Shown: positions 8,957 to 17,371 of the stretch, piece by piece
How the letters are laid out: each line of letters opens with the position of its first letter
Position numbering within the stretch: position 1 is the first letter of the stretch
From: Clostridium moniliforme
GTDB lineage: Bacteria > Bacillota > Clostridia > Clostridiales > Clostridiaceae
DNA length: 42,440 bases
Direction of reading: 5' to 3'
NCBI RefSeq assembly: GCF_017873235.1
Contig: NZ_JAGGJZ010000011.1
Coordinates: 1 to 42,440 of the forward strand
The notes under the pieces: model-generated
Databases searched by the model: none
Told to the model about the DNA's origin: nothing
Seen by the model: the letters and a program-made list of their open reading frames with translations, nothing else
Position numbers and translations under genes: made by a program

Positions 8957-9418
8957 TTATTTAATTTTACTTTGAAAACTATCTAGTATTTGTTGCTCTG
9001 AGAAACCAAGTGTATAACCAATACTTAAAAAATCTTCAAGCAATGTTTTGAAATGATCTTCAGAACGTGAAATGATTAAATCATTTATATCGATATATAA
9101 ATTAAGGAATTGGTCACTTAAGCAATATTCATTAGGTTGTATAGAAATTTCTCTGACATTGTCATATCCATTAGTAATTCCAACTGAAAGTACTTGTTTT
9201 AAACAATCTACATATTTAGATAAAATAATATCATAATTATCTATAATATCTGTATTTTTAGTGTATGCATAACAATTAGTTTCATTTGCAAGATCACTTA
9301 CTTTAATATGTAGTTCTAAGTTTTTACGAGCTTTAATTTTATACTCATCTAAATCTGGGTTTATACATAACTTTTCATCAAGTTCTTTTTGTATTTTGAA
9401 TAAATTTGAAATAAACAT
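8957..9418 (-). CDS. Dimeric (all-alpha) dUTPase-family protein, probably altered active site
   Basis: A 153-residue all-helical protein. The opening FKIQKELDEKL, the central LANETNCYAY, the YVDCLKQVLSVGI helix and the C-terminal LLEDFLSIGYTLGFSEQQI match the layout of the dUTPase_2 (MazG-like) family, which hydrolyses dUTP to dUMP. In typical members the first helix carries ELGELANE and the second EEYVDCLHF, providing four metal-binding carboxylates. Here the corresponding positions read KVSDLANE and SKYVDCLKQ, so two appear replaced by Lys (K39, K68). The usual KN-rich tail is also missing. The ATG at 9418 has GGGGGA seven bases upstream. Assignment is from remembered family patterns. Confidence 0.65.
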   Translation of the reverse strand: MFISNLFKIQKELDEKLCINPDLDEYKIKARKNLELHIKVSDLANETNCYAYTKNTDIIDNYDIILSKYVDCLKQVLSVGITNGYDNVREISIQPNEYCLSDQFLNLYIDINDLIISRSEDHFKTLLEDFLSIGYTLGFSEQQILDSFQSKIK

Positions 9419-9571
9419 TAACAAATCCCCCTGTTCTTAAGGCAATTATCCAAATCTATTTTACAAAAACTTTTTATTTATGAAAAGTGCAGTAAACGAA
9501 TACAAAATAAATTTGTTTAAAAATTTATAAAATTTAAACAAAATCAGGGAAAAAGGAATAAATATACAGAA

Positions 9572-10102
9572 TTAAAAAGTTTTTAATTCAAAATCTTTAA
9601 CTCTAAGTTCTTTCTTATTGTGAGGAACTTTCCATAATTGAAATTTATCAATTTTTAAAGTTTTATTTTCAGGTATAATTTGTGGATCTATAAACTTCAT
9701 TTTATTATCTTTAGGTAGATAATTTAAGTTTGCTAAAGATATAGAAAGATTGTCTATATTACCCTCTCTAATATTAAAACCATGTAGAATTAAAGTTTCT
9801 TTAAGTGTTCGTTCAATTTTTTTGATATAACCTACATCACTAATATTTAAATTTATTGTTTTTAAATCTTCGCAAATAGAAAAGTTGTTAGAAAGTTCTA
9901 TTTTAAATTTTTTATATGGTTTTAATGTTTTTTCTATAAGTGTAGTTAATTTTTCAATATTTGGATTATCAAGTACTTCTAATGCTATATATGGTGCTGG
10001 TGAATTTCTATTACCCCTAAACTTTTTAGATACAGTTTTTTGTACTGGAGTAATAAATTCATAAGAAGAAGTATCAAATAATGCAACAATATAATATTTC
10101 AT
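9572..10102 (-). CDS. 2H phosphoesterase-like (LigT-type fold) protein lacking both histidines
   Basis: A 176-residue cytoplasmic protein. The strand-helix-strand pattern (MKYYIVALFD, then PYIALEVL, a helix with PNIEKLTTLIEKTLKPYKKFKIEL, and a second half with LSISLANLNYLP) resembles 2'-5' RNA ligase/2H phosphoesterases. These carry two HxTx or HxSx motifs. Here the two positions read YIAL and LSIS, so both catalytic histidines would be absent and no phosphodiesterase activity is expected. It may bind a nucleotide or RNA without cutting it, or may not belong to the family. No Shine-Dalgarno stronger than GAGGT is seen. It is monocistronic. Confidence 0.5.
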   Translation of the reverse strand: MKYYIVALFDTSSYEFITPVQKTVSKKFRGNRNSPAPYIALEVLDNPNIEKLTTLIEKTLKPYKKFKIELSNNFSICEDLKTINLNISDVGYIKKIERTLKETLILHGFNIREGNIDNLSISLANLNYLPKDNKMKFIDPQIIPENKTLKIDKFQLWKVPHNKKELRVKDFELKTF

Positions 10103-10248
10103 ATCTTACCTCACAATTCTTTATGATATAGTATGTAAACTTTTCTATAAATTATAACATAATACTTTAAAGAAAAAAACTAGATGAATAAATAAAAGAA
10201 GAGTACACATAATACTTAATGTAATTAAGTTAAGGAGGGATTAGAGTT

Positions 10249-10407
10249 ATGAAACATAACCCAAGTATTAAATGTAGTGTAGATGAATGTAAATATCATT
10301 GTAAGGAAGATGATTATTGTACTTTAAACTCAATAAAAGTAGGTAAGCATAAACATACTGCAAATACAGTAGAAGAAACTGATTGTAATTCTTTTGAATT
10401 ACAATAA
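10249..10407 (+). CDS. DUF1540 small cysteine-rich protein
   Basis: A 52-residue protein starting at an ATG with AAGGAGGG upstream. Five cysteines fall at 9, 14, 18, 24 and 46 in the pattern IKCSVDECKYHC...C...I.V...TDCNSFEL, which matches DUF1540, a short domain common in clostridia and often present as one or two copies. The cysteine pattern suggests metal binding. The function is unknown. A terminator follows, so it is expressed on its own. Confidence 0.85.
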   Translation: MKHNPSIKCSVDECKYHCKEDDYCTLNSIKVGKHKHTANTVEETDCNSFELQ

Positions 10408-10445
10408 AATTTGCATGAAAATTTAACTTATTAAGTAAATTTATG

Positions 10446-10488
10446 GATAGGCAAAATCGTTAAAATGATTTTACCTATCTTATTTTTT
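10446..10488 (+). terminator. Terminator of the DUF1540 gene
   Basis: The arms GATAGGCAAAATC and GATTTTACCTATC pair with one mismatch around an 8-base loop and are followed by a T-rich tract. Confidence 0.85.
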
Positions 10489-10507
10489 TACTTTATTAAA
10501 AAAAATA

Positions 10508-10535
10508 TTTCAATAATACAAGTTTGTGTTATAAT
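10508..10535 (+). promoter_or_regulatory. Candidate promoter of murA
   Basis: A perfect TATAAT at 10530-10535 has a weak TTTCAA 16 bases upstream. The expected start would leave a leader of about 115 bases before murA. I saw no riboswitch-like structure in that leader. Confidence 0.4.
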
Positions 10536-10656
10536 GATAATCGAACTATAAAAAATAATAATAGGATTATAATGTCTAATAGATGTTTTTTTGGATAAAT
10601 AATATAAATATTGGGAATTTTAAATATATAGAATCTAAAAAATAAGGGTGAATTGG

Positions 10657-11922
10657 ATGAAAAAGTTAGTTATAAATGGAGGAAATCCTCTAAAAGGTTC
10701 AGTTGAAATAAATGGAGCAAAAAATGCAGCAGTTGCAATATTACCAGCAGCAATAATTGCTAGTGAAGGTAAATGTATTATTGATAATATACCAGATATT
10801 GAAGATGTACATTGTTTAGAGAGAATACTTCTTAGTTTAGGATGTAAATTAAATAAAATTAATAATAATACTTTAGAAATAGATAGTACAGAAGTACATA
10901 GTTGTGATGCATGCACAGAAGATGTAAGAAGAATGAGAGCATCATATTATTTTATTGGAGCACTTCTTGCAAGATTTAAGGAAGCAAGGGTAGAGCTTCC
11001 AGGAGGTTGTCCTATAGGGGTAAGACCTATAGATCAACATATAAAAGGTTTTGAAGCATTAGGAGCAGATGTTGTAATAGAACATGGCTCAGTAAGAGTT
11101 AAAGCAGATAGATTAATAGGAACTAATATATTCTTTGATGTAGTTTCAGTTGGAGCAACTATTAATGTTATGATAGCAGCTACAGGTGCAGAAGGTGTAA
11201 CAACATTAGAAAATGTTGCAAAGGAACCTCATGTAGTAGATGTTGCAAACTTCTTAAATTCAATGGGAGCAAACATTAAAGGAGCAGGAACTGATGTTAT
11301 AAGAATAACAGGAGTTGAAAAATTAAAGGGATGTGCATATAGTGTAATTCCAGATCAAATAGAAGCTGGTACGTTTATGATAGCTGCATTAGCTACTAAA
11401 GGTGATGTAACTATTACAAATGTTATACCAAAGCATTTAGAATCAATCACAGCTAAGCTTAATGAAATGGGAGCTATAGTTGAAGAAGGTGATGATTTGG
11501 TGAGAGTTAAGTATAATGGAAAGCTTAAAGGTGTAAACATTAAGACGGCTCCTTATCCTGGATTCCCAACAGATGTTCAGCAACCTATGTCAACATTATT
11601 AAGTATAGTACCAGGAAGAAGTTTAATAACTGAGTCTATATGGGAAAATAGACATAAACATATTGATGAACTTAAAAAAATGGGTGCAAATATAAAAGTT
11701 GAAGGAAGAGTAGCTATAATAGATGGAGTTAACAAGTTAACTGGAGCTGTAGTTAAAGCAACAGATTTAAGAGCTGGAGCTGCAATGGTTATAGCAGGTC
11801 TTATAGCAGATGGTGAAACAGAAATTACAAACATAGAACATATAGATAGAGGATATCCACACATTGAAGGCAAGTTTAGAAGACTAGGTGCAGATGTGAG
11901 AAGGATTGATGACGAAGAGTAA
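10657..11922 (+). CDS. murA: UDP-N-acetylglucosamine 1-carboxyvinyltransferase (MurA)
   Basis: A 421-residue cytoplasmic enzyme that transfers enolpyruvate from PEP to UDP-GlcNAc, the first committed step of peptidoglycan synthesis. I chose the ATG at 10657 rather than the GTG at 10648 because AAGGGTG lies six bases before it and because it puts the conserved Lys of NGAKNA at position 22, as in characterised MurA. The catalytic loop [13 protein letters not shown] is present with Cys118, so fosfomycin sensitivity is expected. The double-domain inverted barrel fold is complete to RRLGADVRR. Clostridia often have two MurA paralogues; which one this is cannot be told. walJ follows 20 bases later. 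Confidence 0.96.
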   Translation: MKKLVINGGNPLKGSVEINGAKNAAVAILPAAIIASEGKCIIDNIPDIEDVHCLERILLSLGCKLNKINNNTLEIDSTEVHSCDACTEDVRRMRASYYFIGALLARFKEARVELPGGCPIGVRPIDQHIKGFEALGADVVIEHGSVRVKADRLIGTNIFFDVVSVGATINVMIAATGAEGVTTLENVAKEPHVVDVANFLNSMGANIKGAGTDVIRITGVEKLKGCAYSVIPDQIEAGTFMIAALATKGDVTITNVIPKHLESITAKLNEMGAIVEEGDDLVRVKYNGKLKGVNIKTAPYPGFPTDVQQPMSTLLSIVPGRSLITESIWENRHKHIDELKKMGANIKVEGRVAIIDGVNKLTGAVVKATDLRAGAAMVIAGLIADGETEITNIEHIDRGYPHIEGKFRRLGADVRRIDDEE

Positions 11923-11942
11923 AATTTTTGGGGGAACAGCAG

Positions 11943-12734
11943 ATGATATTTTGTTCACTTTATAGTGGCAGTAGTGGGAATAGTATATTTGTGGGAAATG
12001 AAAAAACAAAAATATTAATAGATGCAGGTGTTCCAGGAAAAAAGATAGATGAGGCATTAGCTAAAATAGATCAAAATCCTAGAGAAATTGATGGAATTTT
12101 TATTACCCATGAACATTCAGATCATATTAAGGGTGTGGGAGTCATATCAAGAAAATATGATATTCCTATATATGCAAATGAAAAAACATGGCAAGCTATG
12201 GAGAAATCTATAGGTAAAATAAAAGAACATAATATAAAAATAATGGATAAAAGAAGTACTGTGGATATAAAAGATTTATCAATTAAGTCTTTTAATATAC
12301 CACATGATGCTATTTCTCCTGTTGGATATACAATTAAGTCAAAGGACAGAATTGCAAGCATAGCAACAGACTTTGGTACATTCACAGAAGAAATAAATGA
12401 TAATATTAAAGAATCTGACATAATACTTTTGGAAAGTAATCATGATGTTAGTATGTTAAAGTTTGGACCATATCCTTATGTATTAAAAAGAAGAATATTA
12501 AGTGAAATAGGTCATTTATCAAATGATGATTGTGGTAAAGCAATAATAGATCTAATTAAACATGATAACAATAAACAAATAGTGTTAGGTCATTTAAGTG
12601 GAACTAATAACCATCCAGACTTAGCTTATCAGACAGTTATTAATATTTTAGAGGAAAAGGGTGTTAAGCAAGGGGAAGATGTTAAGATTTCAATGGCTAG
12701 TAGACATGAACCTAGCTCATTAATTAACTTATAA
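11943..12734 (+). CDS. walJ: MBL-fold hydrolase WalJ (YycJ)
   Basis: A 263-residue metallo-beta-lactamase-fold protein beginning MIFCSLYSGSSGNS, the hallmark opening of YycJ/WalJ. Metal-binding motifs are intact: THEHSDHIKG (HxHxDH), then IPHDA, ATDFG and LGHLSGTNNHP. In other Firmicutes walJ is linked to the WalKR cell-wall regulators and affects coordination of cell division with replication. The linked walKR genes are not present here. Instead it follows murA, keeping a cell-wall context. The ATG at 11943 has GGGGGA eight bases upstream; a TTG at 11928 is in frame but has no ribosome binding site. Confidence 0.9.
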   Translation: MIFCSLYSGSSGNSIFVGNEKTKILIDAGVPGKKIDEALAKIDQNPREIDGIFITHEHSDHIKGVGVISRKYDIPIYANEKTWQAMEKSIGKIKEHNIKIMDKRSTVDIKDLSIKSFNIPHDAISPVGYTIKSKDRIASIATDFGTFTEEINDNIKESDIILLESNHDVSMLKFGPYPYVLKRRILSEIGHLSNDDCGKAIIDLIKHDNNKQIVLGHLSGTNNHPDLAYQTVINILEEKGVKQGEDVKISMASRHEPSSLINL

Positions 12735-12761
12735 TTTAAAAAAGAAAGAGGAGAAAATGAG

Positions 12762-13262
12762 ATGAGTTTATACAAAAATTGGACTGATATGGTTGTTGAA
12801 TATGTTAAAACAAAAGGAGAAAAGGCCTTCTGGGAAGAATATGGTAATATGGAGACAAGCATATATAAGGACTTATTATCAAATCACAAAGAAGTAAAAA
12901 AGGCAAAAATATGTGAATTAGCTAATGAATATAATACAACAAATGAATTTATAATGGGATTTGTTGATGGAATAAATGATAGTTTAAAAGAAGGTTATGA
13001 TTTAGAGAATATTGATGAAAATACAGAATTAGTATTTGATATTGATTTAGAAAAATTATATTTCAATATGCTTGATGCTAAGGCTGATTACTTATATACT
13101 TTACCTCAATGGGAAGGAATATTCTCAGAAGAAAAGAGAAAAGAGATTCAAAAGAAATATAGAGAATCAAAGATCGTAAGAAATGATGAAAAGATTGGTA
13201 GAAATGATCCATGTCCATGTGGTAGTGGAAAGAAATACAAAAAGTGTTGTGGAAGAAAATAG
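12762..13262 (+). CDS. SEC-C metal-binding domain protein
   Basis: A 166-residue protein. The C-terminal 20 residues ([20 protein letters not shown]) are a full SEC-C zinc motif, as found at the SecA C-terminus, where it binds zinc and helps bind SecB or ribosomes. The first 140 residues are helical and acidic and match nothing I can name. There is no SecA ATPase part, so this is a stand-alone SEC-C protein, not a truncated SecA. GAGGAG lies before the start. It follows walJ by 27 bases and ends at a terminator. Confidence 0.85.
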   Translation: MSLYKNWTDMVVEYVKTKGEKAFWEEYGNMETSIYKDLLSNHKEVKKAKICELANEYNTTNEFIMGFVDGINDSLKEGYDLENIDENTELVFDIDLEKLYFNMLDAKADYLYTLPQWEGIFSEEKRKEIQKKYRESKIVRNDEKIGRNDPCPCGSGKKYKKCCGRK

Positions 13263-13274
13263 TTTAATATATTT

Positions 13275-13308
13275 AAAAGCTCATAGTTTTAATTATGGGC
13301 TTTTATTT
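13275..13308 (+). terminator. Terminator after the SEC-C gene
   Basis: AAAAGCTCATA pairs with TATGGGCTTTT (one G-U) around an 8-base loop and leads into a T-rich stretch. Confidence 0.82.
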
Positions 13309-13328
13309 AATTTTTTAGGAGGGGTATA

Positions 13329-13970
13329 ATGGATAAGAATGTTATTTGGTCAAATGAAGAAAAAATTAATAGAACAATAAAATCATTGAAAAATAATAAT
13401 ATGAATGGATACTATGCAAAAAGTAGGGAAGAACTTATAAATATAATAGAAGGCATAGTAAAATCAGGAAGTAAAGTTTCTTGTGGTGGCTCTATGACAT
13501 TGTTTGAAACAGGAGTAATTGAGCATTTAAGATGTGGTAGATATGAATTCCTAGATAGATATAAAGAAGGTCTTACAAAGGAAGAAGTTATAGAGATATA
13601 TAAGAAAGCATTTTTTGCAGATGCTTATTTTGTAAGTAGTAATGCAGTTACTGAAAATGGAGAACTTTATAATGTAGATGGAAATGGAAATAGAGTTGCA
13701 GCTATGCTTTATGGTCCAGATAAGGTTATAGTTATTTGTGGAGTAAATAAAATAGTTAAAGATGTTCATGAAGCTATAAAAAGAAATAGAGAATGTGCAG
13801 CTCCAATAAATGCAAAAAGATTAAATAAAAAAACTCCATGTACAAAGGTTGGTTATTGTATGGATTGTAATAGTCCTGAAAGAATATGTAATGAGTATAC
13901 GTTAATAAAGAGACAAAATAATCCTGAAAGAATTCATGTTATCTTCTTAAATGAAAATATAGGTTATTAA
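13329..13970 (+). CDS. LUD-domain protein (LutC/YkgG-like)
   Basis: A 213-residue protein of the lactate-utilisation LUD family. The core reads SCGGSMTLFETGVIEHLRCGRYEFLDRYKEGLT, then the ADAYFVSSNAVTENGELYNVDGNGNRVAAMLYGPDKVIVICGVNKIV stretch that defines the family. A C-terminal cysteine cluster (about Cys154-Cys181, CxxxxYCMDCNSPERIC) could bind a metal or Fe-S cluster, which is common in this anaerobe-type branch. LutA and LutB partners are not encoded nearby, so a role in lactate oxidation is unlikely to be direct. AGGAGGGG lies before the ATG. Monocistronic. Confidence 0.85.
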   Translation: MDKNVIWSNEEKINRTIKSLKNNNMNGYYAKSREELINIIEGIVKSGSKVSCGGSMTLFETGVIEHLRCGRYEFLDRYKEGLTKEEVIEIYKKAFFADAYFVSSNAVTENGELYNVDGNGNRVAAMLYGPDKVIVICGVNKIVKDVHEAIKRNRECAAPINAKRLNKKTPCTKVGYCMDCNSPERICNEYTLIKRQNNPERIHVIFLNENIGY

Positions 13971-13974
13971 AAAG

Positions 13975-14055
13975 AAAAGCACTAGTTATATTTAAAAAGT
14001 ATACTATACTTAAATTAACGTAAGGAAACATTTTTTACGAATAACTAGTGCTTTT
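13975..14055. other. Long-range inverted repeat between the LUD gene and rlmH
   Basis: The arm AAAAGCACTAGTTAT (13975-13989) is exactly complementary to ATAACTAGTGCTTTT (14041-14055), 51 bases apart. The enclosed part holds a smaller hairpin (CGTAA...TTACG). It lacks the short loop and T-tail of an ordinary terminator. It may be a processed RNA end, a structured small RNA or a remnant of a miniature element. Confidence 0.55.
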
Positions 14056-14173
14056 GGAATTATACTATGTTTTATATATATGAATTAAGAAATTTATTTA
14101 TTACATAACCTAACAGTATGTAAATTAAATATAAAGTGTATCTAAAATTATAGAGGAAATCTTAGGAGGAAAA

Positions 14174-14653
14174 ATGAATATAACTTTAATAACAGTAGGA
14201 AAATTAAAAGAGAAATATTTAAAGCAAGCAATAGATGAGTATTCAAAGAGATTAAGTAGATATTGTAAACTTGAAATTATAGAATTGCCAGATGAAAAAA
14301 CTCCTGATAATGCATCAGCAAATGAAGAGAAACAAATAAAGGAGAAGGAAGGAAGAGGTATTCTATCTAAAATAAAGGACAATTCATATGTTATAGCTAT
14401 GGATTTAAAAGGAAATCAAATTACTTCTGAGGAATTTGCAAGTTTTATTGATAGATGTGGAGTTACTGGAAATTCTAATATTGTTTTTGTTATTGGAGGT
14501 AGTCTAGGTCTTTCTGAGGATGTTTTGAGGAGGGCTAATTATAAGCTTTGTTTTTCTAAAATGACTTTTCCTCATCAGCTTTTTAGAGTTATGCTTTTGG
14601 AACAGGTTTATAGAGCTTTTAGGATAATGAAGGGTGAACCATACCATAAATAA
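14174..14653 (+). CDS. rlmH: 23S rRNA (pseudouridine-1915-N3)-methyltransferase RlmH
   Basis: A 159-residue SPOUT-fold methyltransferase that methylates pseudouridine 1915 in helix 69 of 23S rRNA using SAM. The knot region is intact: [52 protein letters not shown]. This C-terminus is the family signature and the length is typical. AGGAGG precedes the ATG. In many Firmicutes it lies near oriC. It is the last intact housekeeping gene before the decayed region on its right. Confidence 0.97.
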   Translation: MNITLITVGKLKEKYLKQAIDEYSKRLSRYCKLEIIELPDEKTPDNASANEEKQIKEKEGRGILSKIKDNSYVIAMDLKGNQITSEEFASFIDRCGVTGNSNIVFVIGGSLGLSEDVLRRANYKLCFSKMTFPHQLFRVMLLEQVYRAFRIMKGEPYHK

Positions 14654-14848
14654 ATGAGGTTTTTAGTTCATAAATATATATTTTTATTTTATGATAAAGT
14701 TTAAATAACTCTAAACTTTCCCTTTTATATGCTAAATACTTTAATTTTTGATGTGAGATTAACTTATAAGTAAAAGAAAGTTATTAAACTTTTTTATCTA
14801 AATAATTGAATACTTTTTAACTTAAAGAATAAAAAGGAGGAAATTATT

Positions 14849-15150
14849 ATGATAGCACCATTAAATGGTATTAAGATTATTGACTGGACTCAAGTACAAT
14901 AAGGCCAAGCTTGTACTCAGTTATTAGCTTGGTTAGGAGCTGATGTAATTAAAACTGAAGTCATGGGACTGGAGATTCAACGCGTAGTGAGTTAATTGAT
15001 TTACCTGATTTAGACGGATTATATTTTTTACAACTTAATAGTAACAAGCGTTCAATAGAACTAGATATTAAAACTCCAGAAGGAAAAGAGATTTTAAAAA
15101 AATTTTTAAAAGATGCAGATATTTTTGTTAAAAATTTACATTCAGGAGCT
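14849..15150 (+). pseudogene. N-terminal fragment of a formyl-CoA:oxalate CoA-transferase-like gene (frc fossil)
   Basis: An ATG with AAGGAGG upstream opens a frame reading MIAPLNGIKIIDWTQVQ, the N-terminus of a class III (CaiB/BaiF) CoA-transferase of the Frc type, then hits TAA at 14900. Similarity continues ([17 protein letters not shown]) and shifts frame near 14960, apparently by loss of one base. It then goes on with [20 protein letters not shown] and [20 protein letters not shown]. Frc moves CoA between formyl-CoA and oxalate. About 100 of roughly 425 residues remain. The homology stops near 15150 and joins, in the same frame, a choloylglycine hydrolase fossil. The rest of the gene is at 17631-18284. 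Confidence 0.82.
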
Positions 15151-16008
15151 GTAGGAACAGGATCATTTTTAATGTAATCTACTCTTGTTTTATATGAAGG
15201 TATTAATGAAAAAGGATTAATGGGCGGTCAATTATATTATCGTAATTATGCTCATTATTAACCTAAAGCAAAGGACGGAACAATAGTAGTACAACCACCT
15301 TATGTTGTAACATACTTATTAACACAATGTGCAACTGTAGAAGAAGTTGTTGATGCTTTAACAAATACAATAACAGTAGTTAACATACCAATGTTTGGAA
15401 GTGTAGGAATGGTTCGTTGGTCATTTACAGATAAAACTGGAGAAACAGTAATAGTAGAACCAGATGAAACTGGTATAACAATATATCGTAATGCAATGGG
15501 AGTATTAACTAATAGCCCAAGTTATGCATGGCATAAATTAAATTTATATAATTACTTTAATATAAGAGATTTAGATTATGATTCTTTAAGTGTTAATGGA
15601 TTTACTTTAGAATAATGTGCATCAGGAAATGGTACTTTAGGACTTCTAGGAGATTCTACATCTCAATCTAGATTTGTAAGACTTGCATTCTTAAAGAAAT
15701 ATGGAGTTAAGGGTAAAACAGAAGAAGAAGGAATTACTTATGGAATACATTTATTTAATAATGTAGCAATGCCTTTAGGTATGGTTAGAGTTTCAGAGCC
15801 AGGAGATTTAAAACATGCTTCAGGTGTAGTTCCATTTGATTATATAGTATATACTTCAATGATGTGTGCTGAATCATTAAAATTCTATTGGGTAACTTAT
15901 GAAAATCAAACAGTACAATGTGTAGATTTAAATGATTTATTAAGTAAAAATGATTATGCACAATTTGATCTTGGAAGAGTAACTGAATTTAAATATTTAA
16001 CAAAATAA
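15151..16008 (+). pseudogene. C-terminal two thirds of a choloylglycine hydrolase-family gene (fossil)
   Basis: One frame from about 15151 to the TAA at 16006 encodes a penicillin V acylase/bile salt hydrolase relative. It shows GTGSFLM, then EGINEKGLMGGQLYY, ATVEEVVDAL, GVLTNSPSYAWHKLNLYNY, GLLGDSTSQSRFVR and TSMMCAESLKFYWVTYENQTVQCVDL. Stops interrupt it at 15175, 15259 and 15613 (all TAA). The N-terminal 70-80 residues, including the nucleophile Cys2 of this Ntn-hydrolase family, are gone and replaced by frc sequence, so no active enzyme can be made. It is only distantly like the intact hydrolase at 29032-30027, so it is not a recent copy of it. Confidence 0.85.
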
Positions 16009-16023
16009 GTAGTAATATTATAC

Positions 16024-16056
16024 AAAAAGTAGAGTGTTAATTCACCCTACTTTTTT
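16024..16056 (+). terminator. Terminator after the choloylglycine hydrolase fossil
   Basis: AAAAAGTAGAGTG pairs with CACCCTACTTTTT with one mismatch around TTAATT, ending in T6. It survives although the gene it served is broken. Confidence 0.82.
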
Positions 16057-16131
16057 AATTTATTAGGTAACTTGCATTACTAGATTTTTATTAAATAATA
16101 ATAGTAAATTTCTAATTGTGAAATATGGGTA

Positions 16132-16806
16132 CTATTTCTTTATGTGATTTACATTCCTTAAAATATCTTCAAGTTTTTCAGTAGAAATGATTCTTTCATT
16201 ACAAGCTTCACTATCTAAGCATACATGGAAACCAAGAGATCTATAAGCATCTGCTCCAAGATGAGAAGTCTTACATACAGGAGAAACAAATGCAACTTCA
16301 TTATTAGTTCCTATATGATTGCAGAAAGTACATACATTAGTATTATTTGAATTAGAATTAGTAAGTCTACAAGCCATACTTATAAATTTTCCATCTAGAT
16401 TATAAACTATAAGCAATTTTCGTATAGATTGATCAATCCACCCTAAATATACTTTTGGTGAATCTTGTATACTTAAATCAGGTAATTTTAATTTCTTTTC
16501 CTTTTTAAAAAGTTTACTAATTTGTTGGTTTGTAATTTTTGGAATTCCATATACATAGCCATTTAATTTGGATAAAAAAGCATTTATATGAAATGAATCA
16601 GTAATATTACTTATATCAAGAAGCTCTCTTTCCTCTTCTGATAAGTTAGTAAAAAAACTATATATTTTGTCTTGTATGTATAATCTAGTTGTATCAACTG
16701 TACCAATATCTATGCAATTTTTTAAAGCATTATTTAAATCATATAAACATTTTTTTATATAATTGTATTCATGTTTTTTTATAAAAGGATTCATAAAGCA
16801 TAACAC
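16132..16806 (-). CDS. FusB/FusC-type EF-G-binding protein
   Basis: A 224-residue protein of the FusB family (FBP_C). Residues 1-100 form the helical N-terminal domain (NPFIKKHEYNYIKKCLYDLNNAL) and 115-215 the mixed domain with a treble-clef-like zinc site: CTFC (Cys159, Cys162), then Cys196 and Cys202 in GFHVCLDSEACN. In staphylococci FusB binds EF-G and frees it from fusidic-acid-stalled ribosomes, giving resistance. Clostridial homologues are widespread and untested in most cases. GAGAGGTG lies just before the ATG at 16806; a second ATG at 16794 is possible. A hairpin with a T-run lies in the leader. It is intact amid broken genes. Confidence 0.85.
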   Translation of the reverse strand: MLCFMNPFIKKHEYNYIKKCLYDLNNALKNCIDIGTVDTTRLYIQDKIYSFFTNLSEEERELLDISNITDSFHINAFLSKLNGYVYGIPKITNQQISKLFKKEKKLKLPDLSIQDSPKVYLGWIDQSIRKLLIVYNLDGKFISMACRLTNSNSNNTNVCTFCNHIGTNNEVAFVSPVCKTSHLGADAYRSLGFHVCLDSEACNERIISTEKLEDILRNVNHIKK

Positions 16807-16826
16807 CTCTCTTTATAAAATAAAAA

Positions 16827-16869
16827 AGATGATTATTATTGTTTAAATTAAAGCAAATAATAATCATCT
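16827..16869 (-). terminator. Terminator-like hairpin in the fusB-like leader (possible attenuator)
   Basis: Perfect 14-bp arms AGATGATTATTATT and its complement (16827-16840, 16856-16869) enclose 15 bases. On the minus strand six T follow the stem, 20 bases before the ATG of the FusB-like gene. It could end the upstream CD3324-type transcript or attenuate the fusB-like gene. Confidence 0.7.
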
Positions 16870-16995
16870 AAATATACAAATAGTCATAATTATTTTGCTT
16901 ATAAACTTAATATATTAACGTTAATCTATCTAATACAATGAAAGGATAACATAAATTAAAATAGTTACTCAATCTAATAAATGTTTCTGTAAAAA

Positions 16996-17274
16996 TTATA
17001 AGCATAGACGTTTTTCTTCGTATATTATTCTTTGTATACTTTTCTCTGATAGAAAATATTCTTTAGTTAGTGAATTAATAGTAGCACCATTAAGATATTT
17101 GTTATATATTTCATTATTCCTAATCCTAAGGCTATTTTTTATACCACTCTTTTCACCCCATGATTTATGATTGCACTCTTTTCTTGGTATATAAAGGTAT
17201 TCTCCATCAACATATTCTTGTATTATTTTAAGAATTTTATTTGGTAACACATCTTTTGCTTTTATATATTTCAT
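16996..17274 (-). CDS. CD3324-family (Mor-like) small DNA-binding protein
   Basis: A 92-residue protein opening MKYIKAKDVLPNKILKIIQEYVDGEYLYIPRK and containing WGEKSG and a C-terminal helix-turn-helix (about 55-85, YLNGATINSLTKEYFLSEKSIQRIIYEE). This is the architecture of the CD3324 family related to Mor transcription activators. Such genes are scattered in clostridial genomes, usually near acquired genes, and their targets are unknown. AAAGGAG precedes the ATG. It lies upstream of the FusB-like gene on the same strand, 189 bases away with a hairpin between, so it could regulate it or merely be terminated before it. Confidence 0.8.
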   Translation of the reverse strand: MKYIKAKDVLPNKILKIIQEYVDGEYLYIPRKECNHKSWGEKSGIKNSLRIRNNEIYNKYLNGATINSLTKEYFLSEKSIQRIIYEEKRLCL

Positions 17275-17371
17275 TTTTTGCTCCTTTATCTTTAATAGTA
17301 ATTATTAAAGCAAAGAGTACAAAAAGGCTATGTGTTACAGAACCTAAAATATACATTACATATCAGCTAAC

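Noticed and set aside
10408..10656. Riboswitch or T-box in the murA leader
   Set aside because: Only the DUF1540 terminator and a -10 hexamer are visible. No conserved T-box or riboswitch core was recognised.
14900..15615. Reassigned stop codons (TAA read as an amino acid) in the frc/hydrolase stretch
   Set aside because: The replaced residues differ between sites, TAG and TGA also occur in the other fossils, there is a frameshift near 14960, and the hydrolase has lost its nucleophile. Ordinary decay explains this, and intact genes nearby use all stops normally.
16914..16925. ATTAACGTTAAT palindrome upstream of the FusB-like gene
   Set aside because: Twelve bases of mostly A/T is weak evidence in this composition, and no regulator is implied. 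Noted only.
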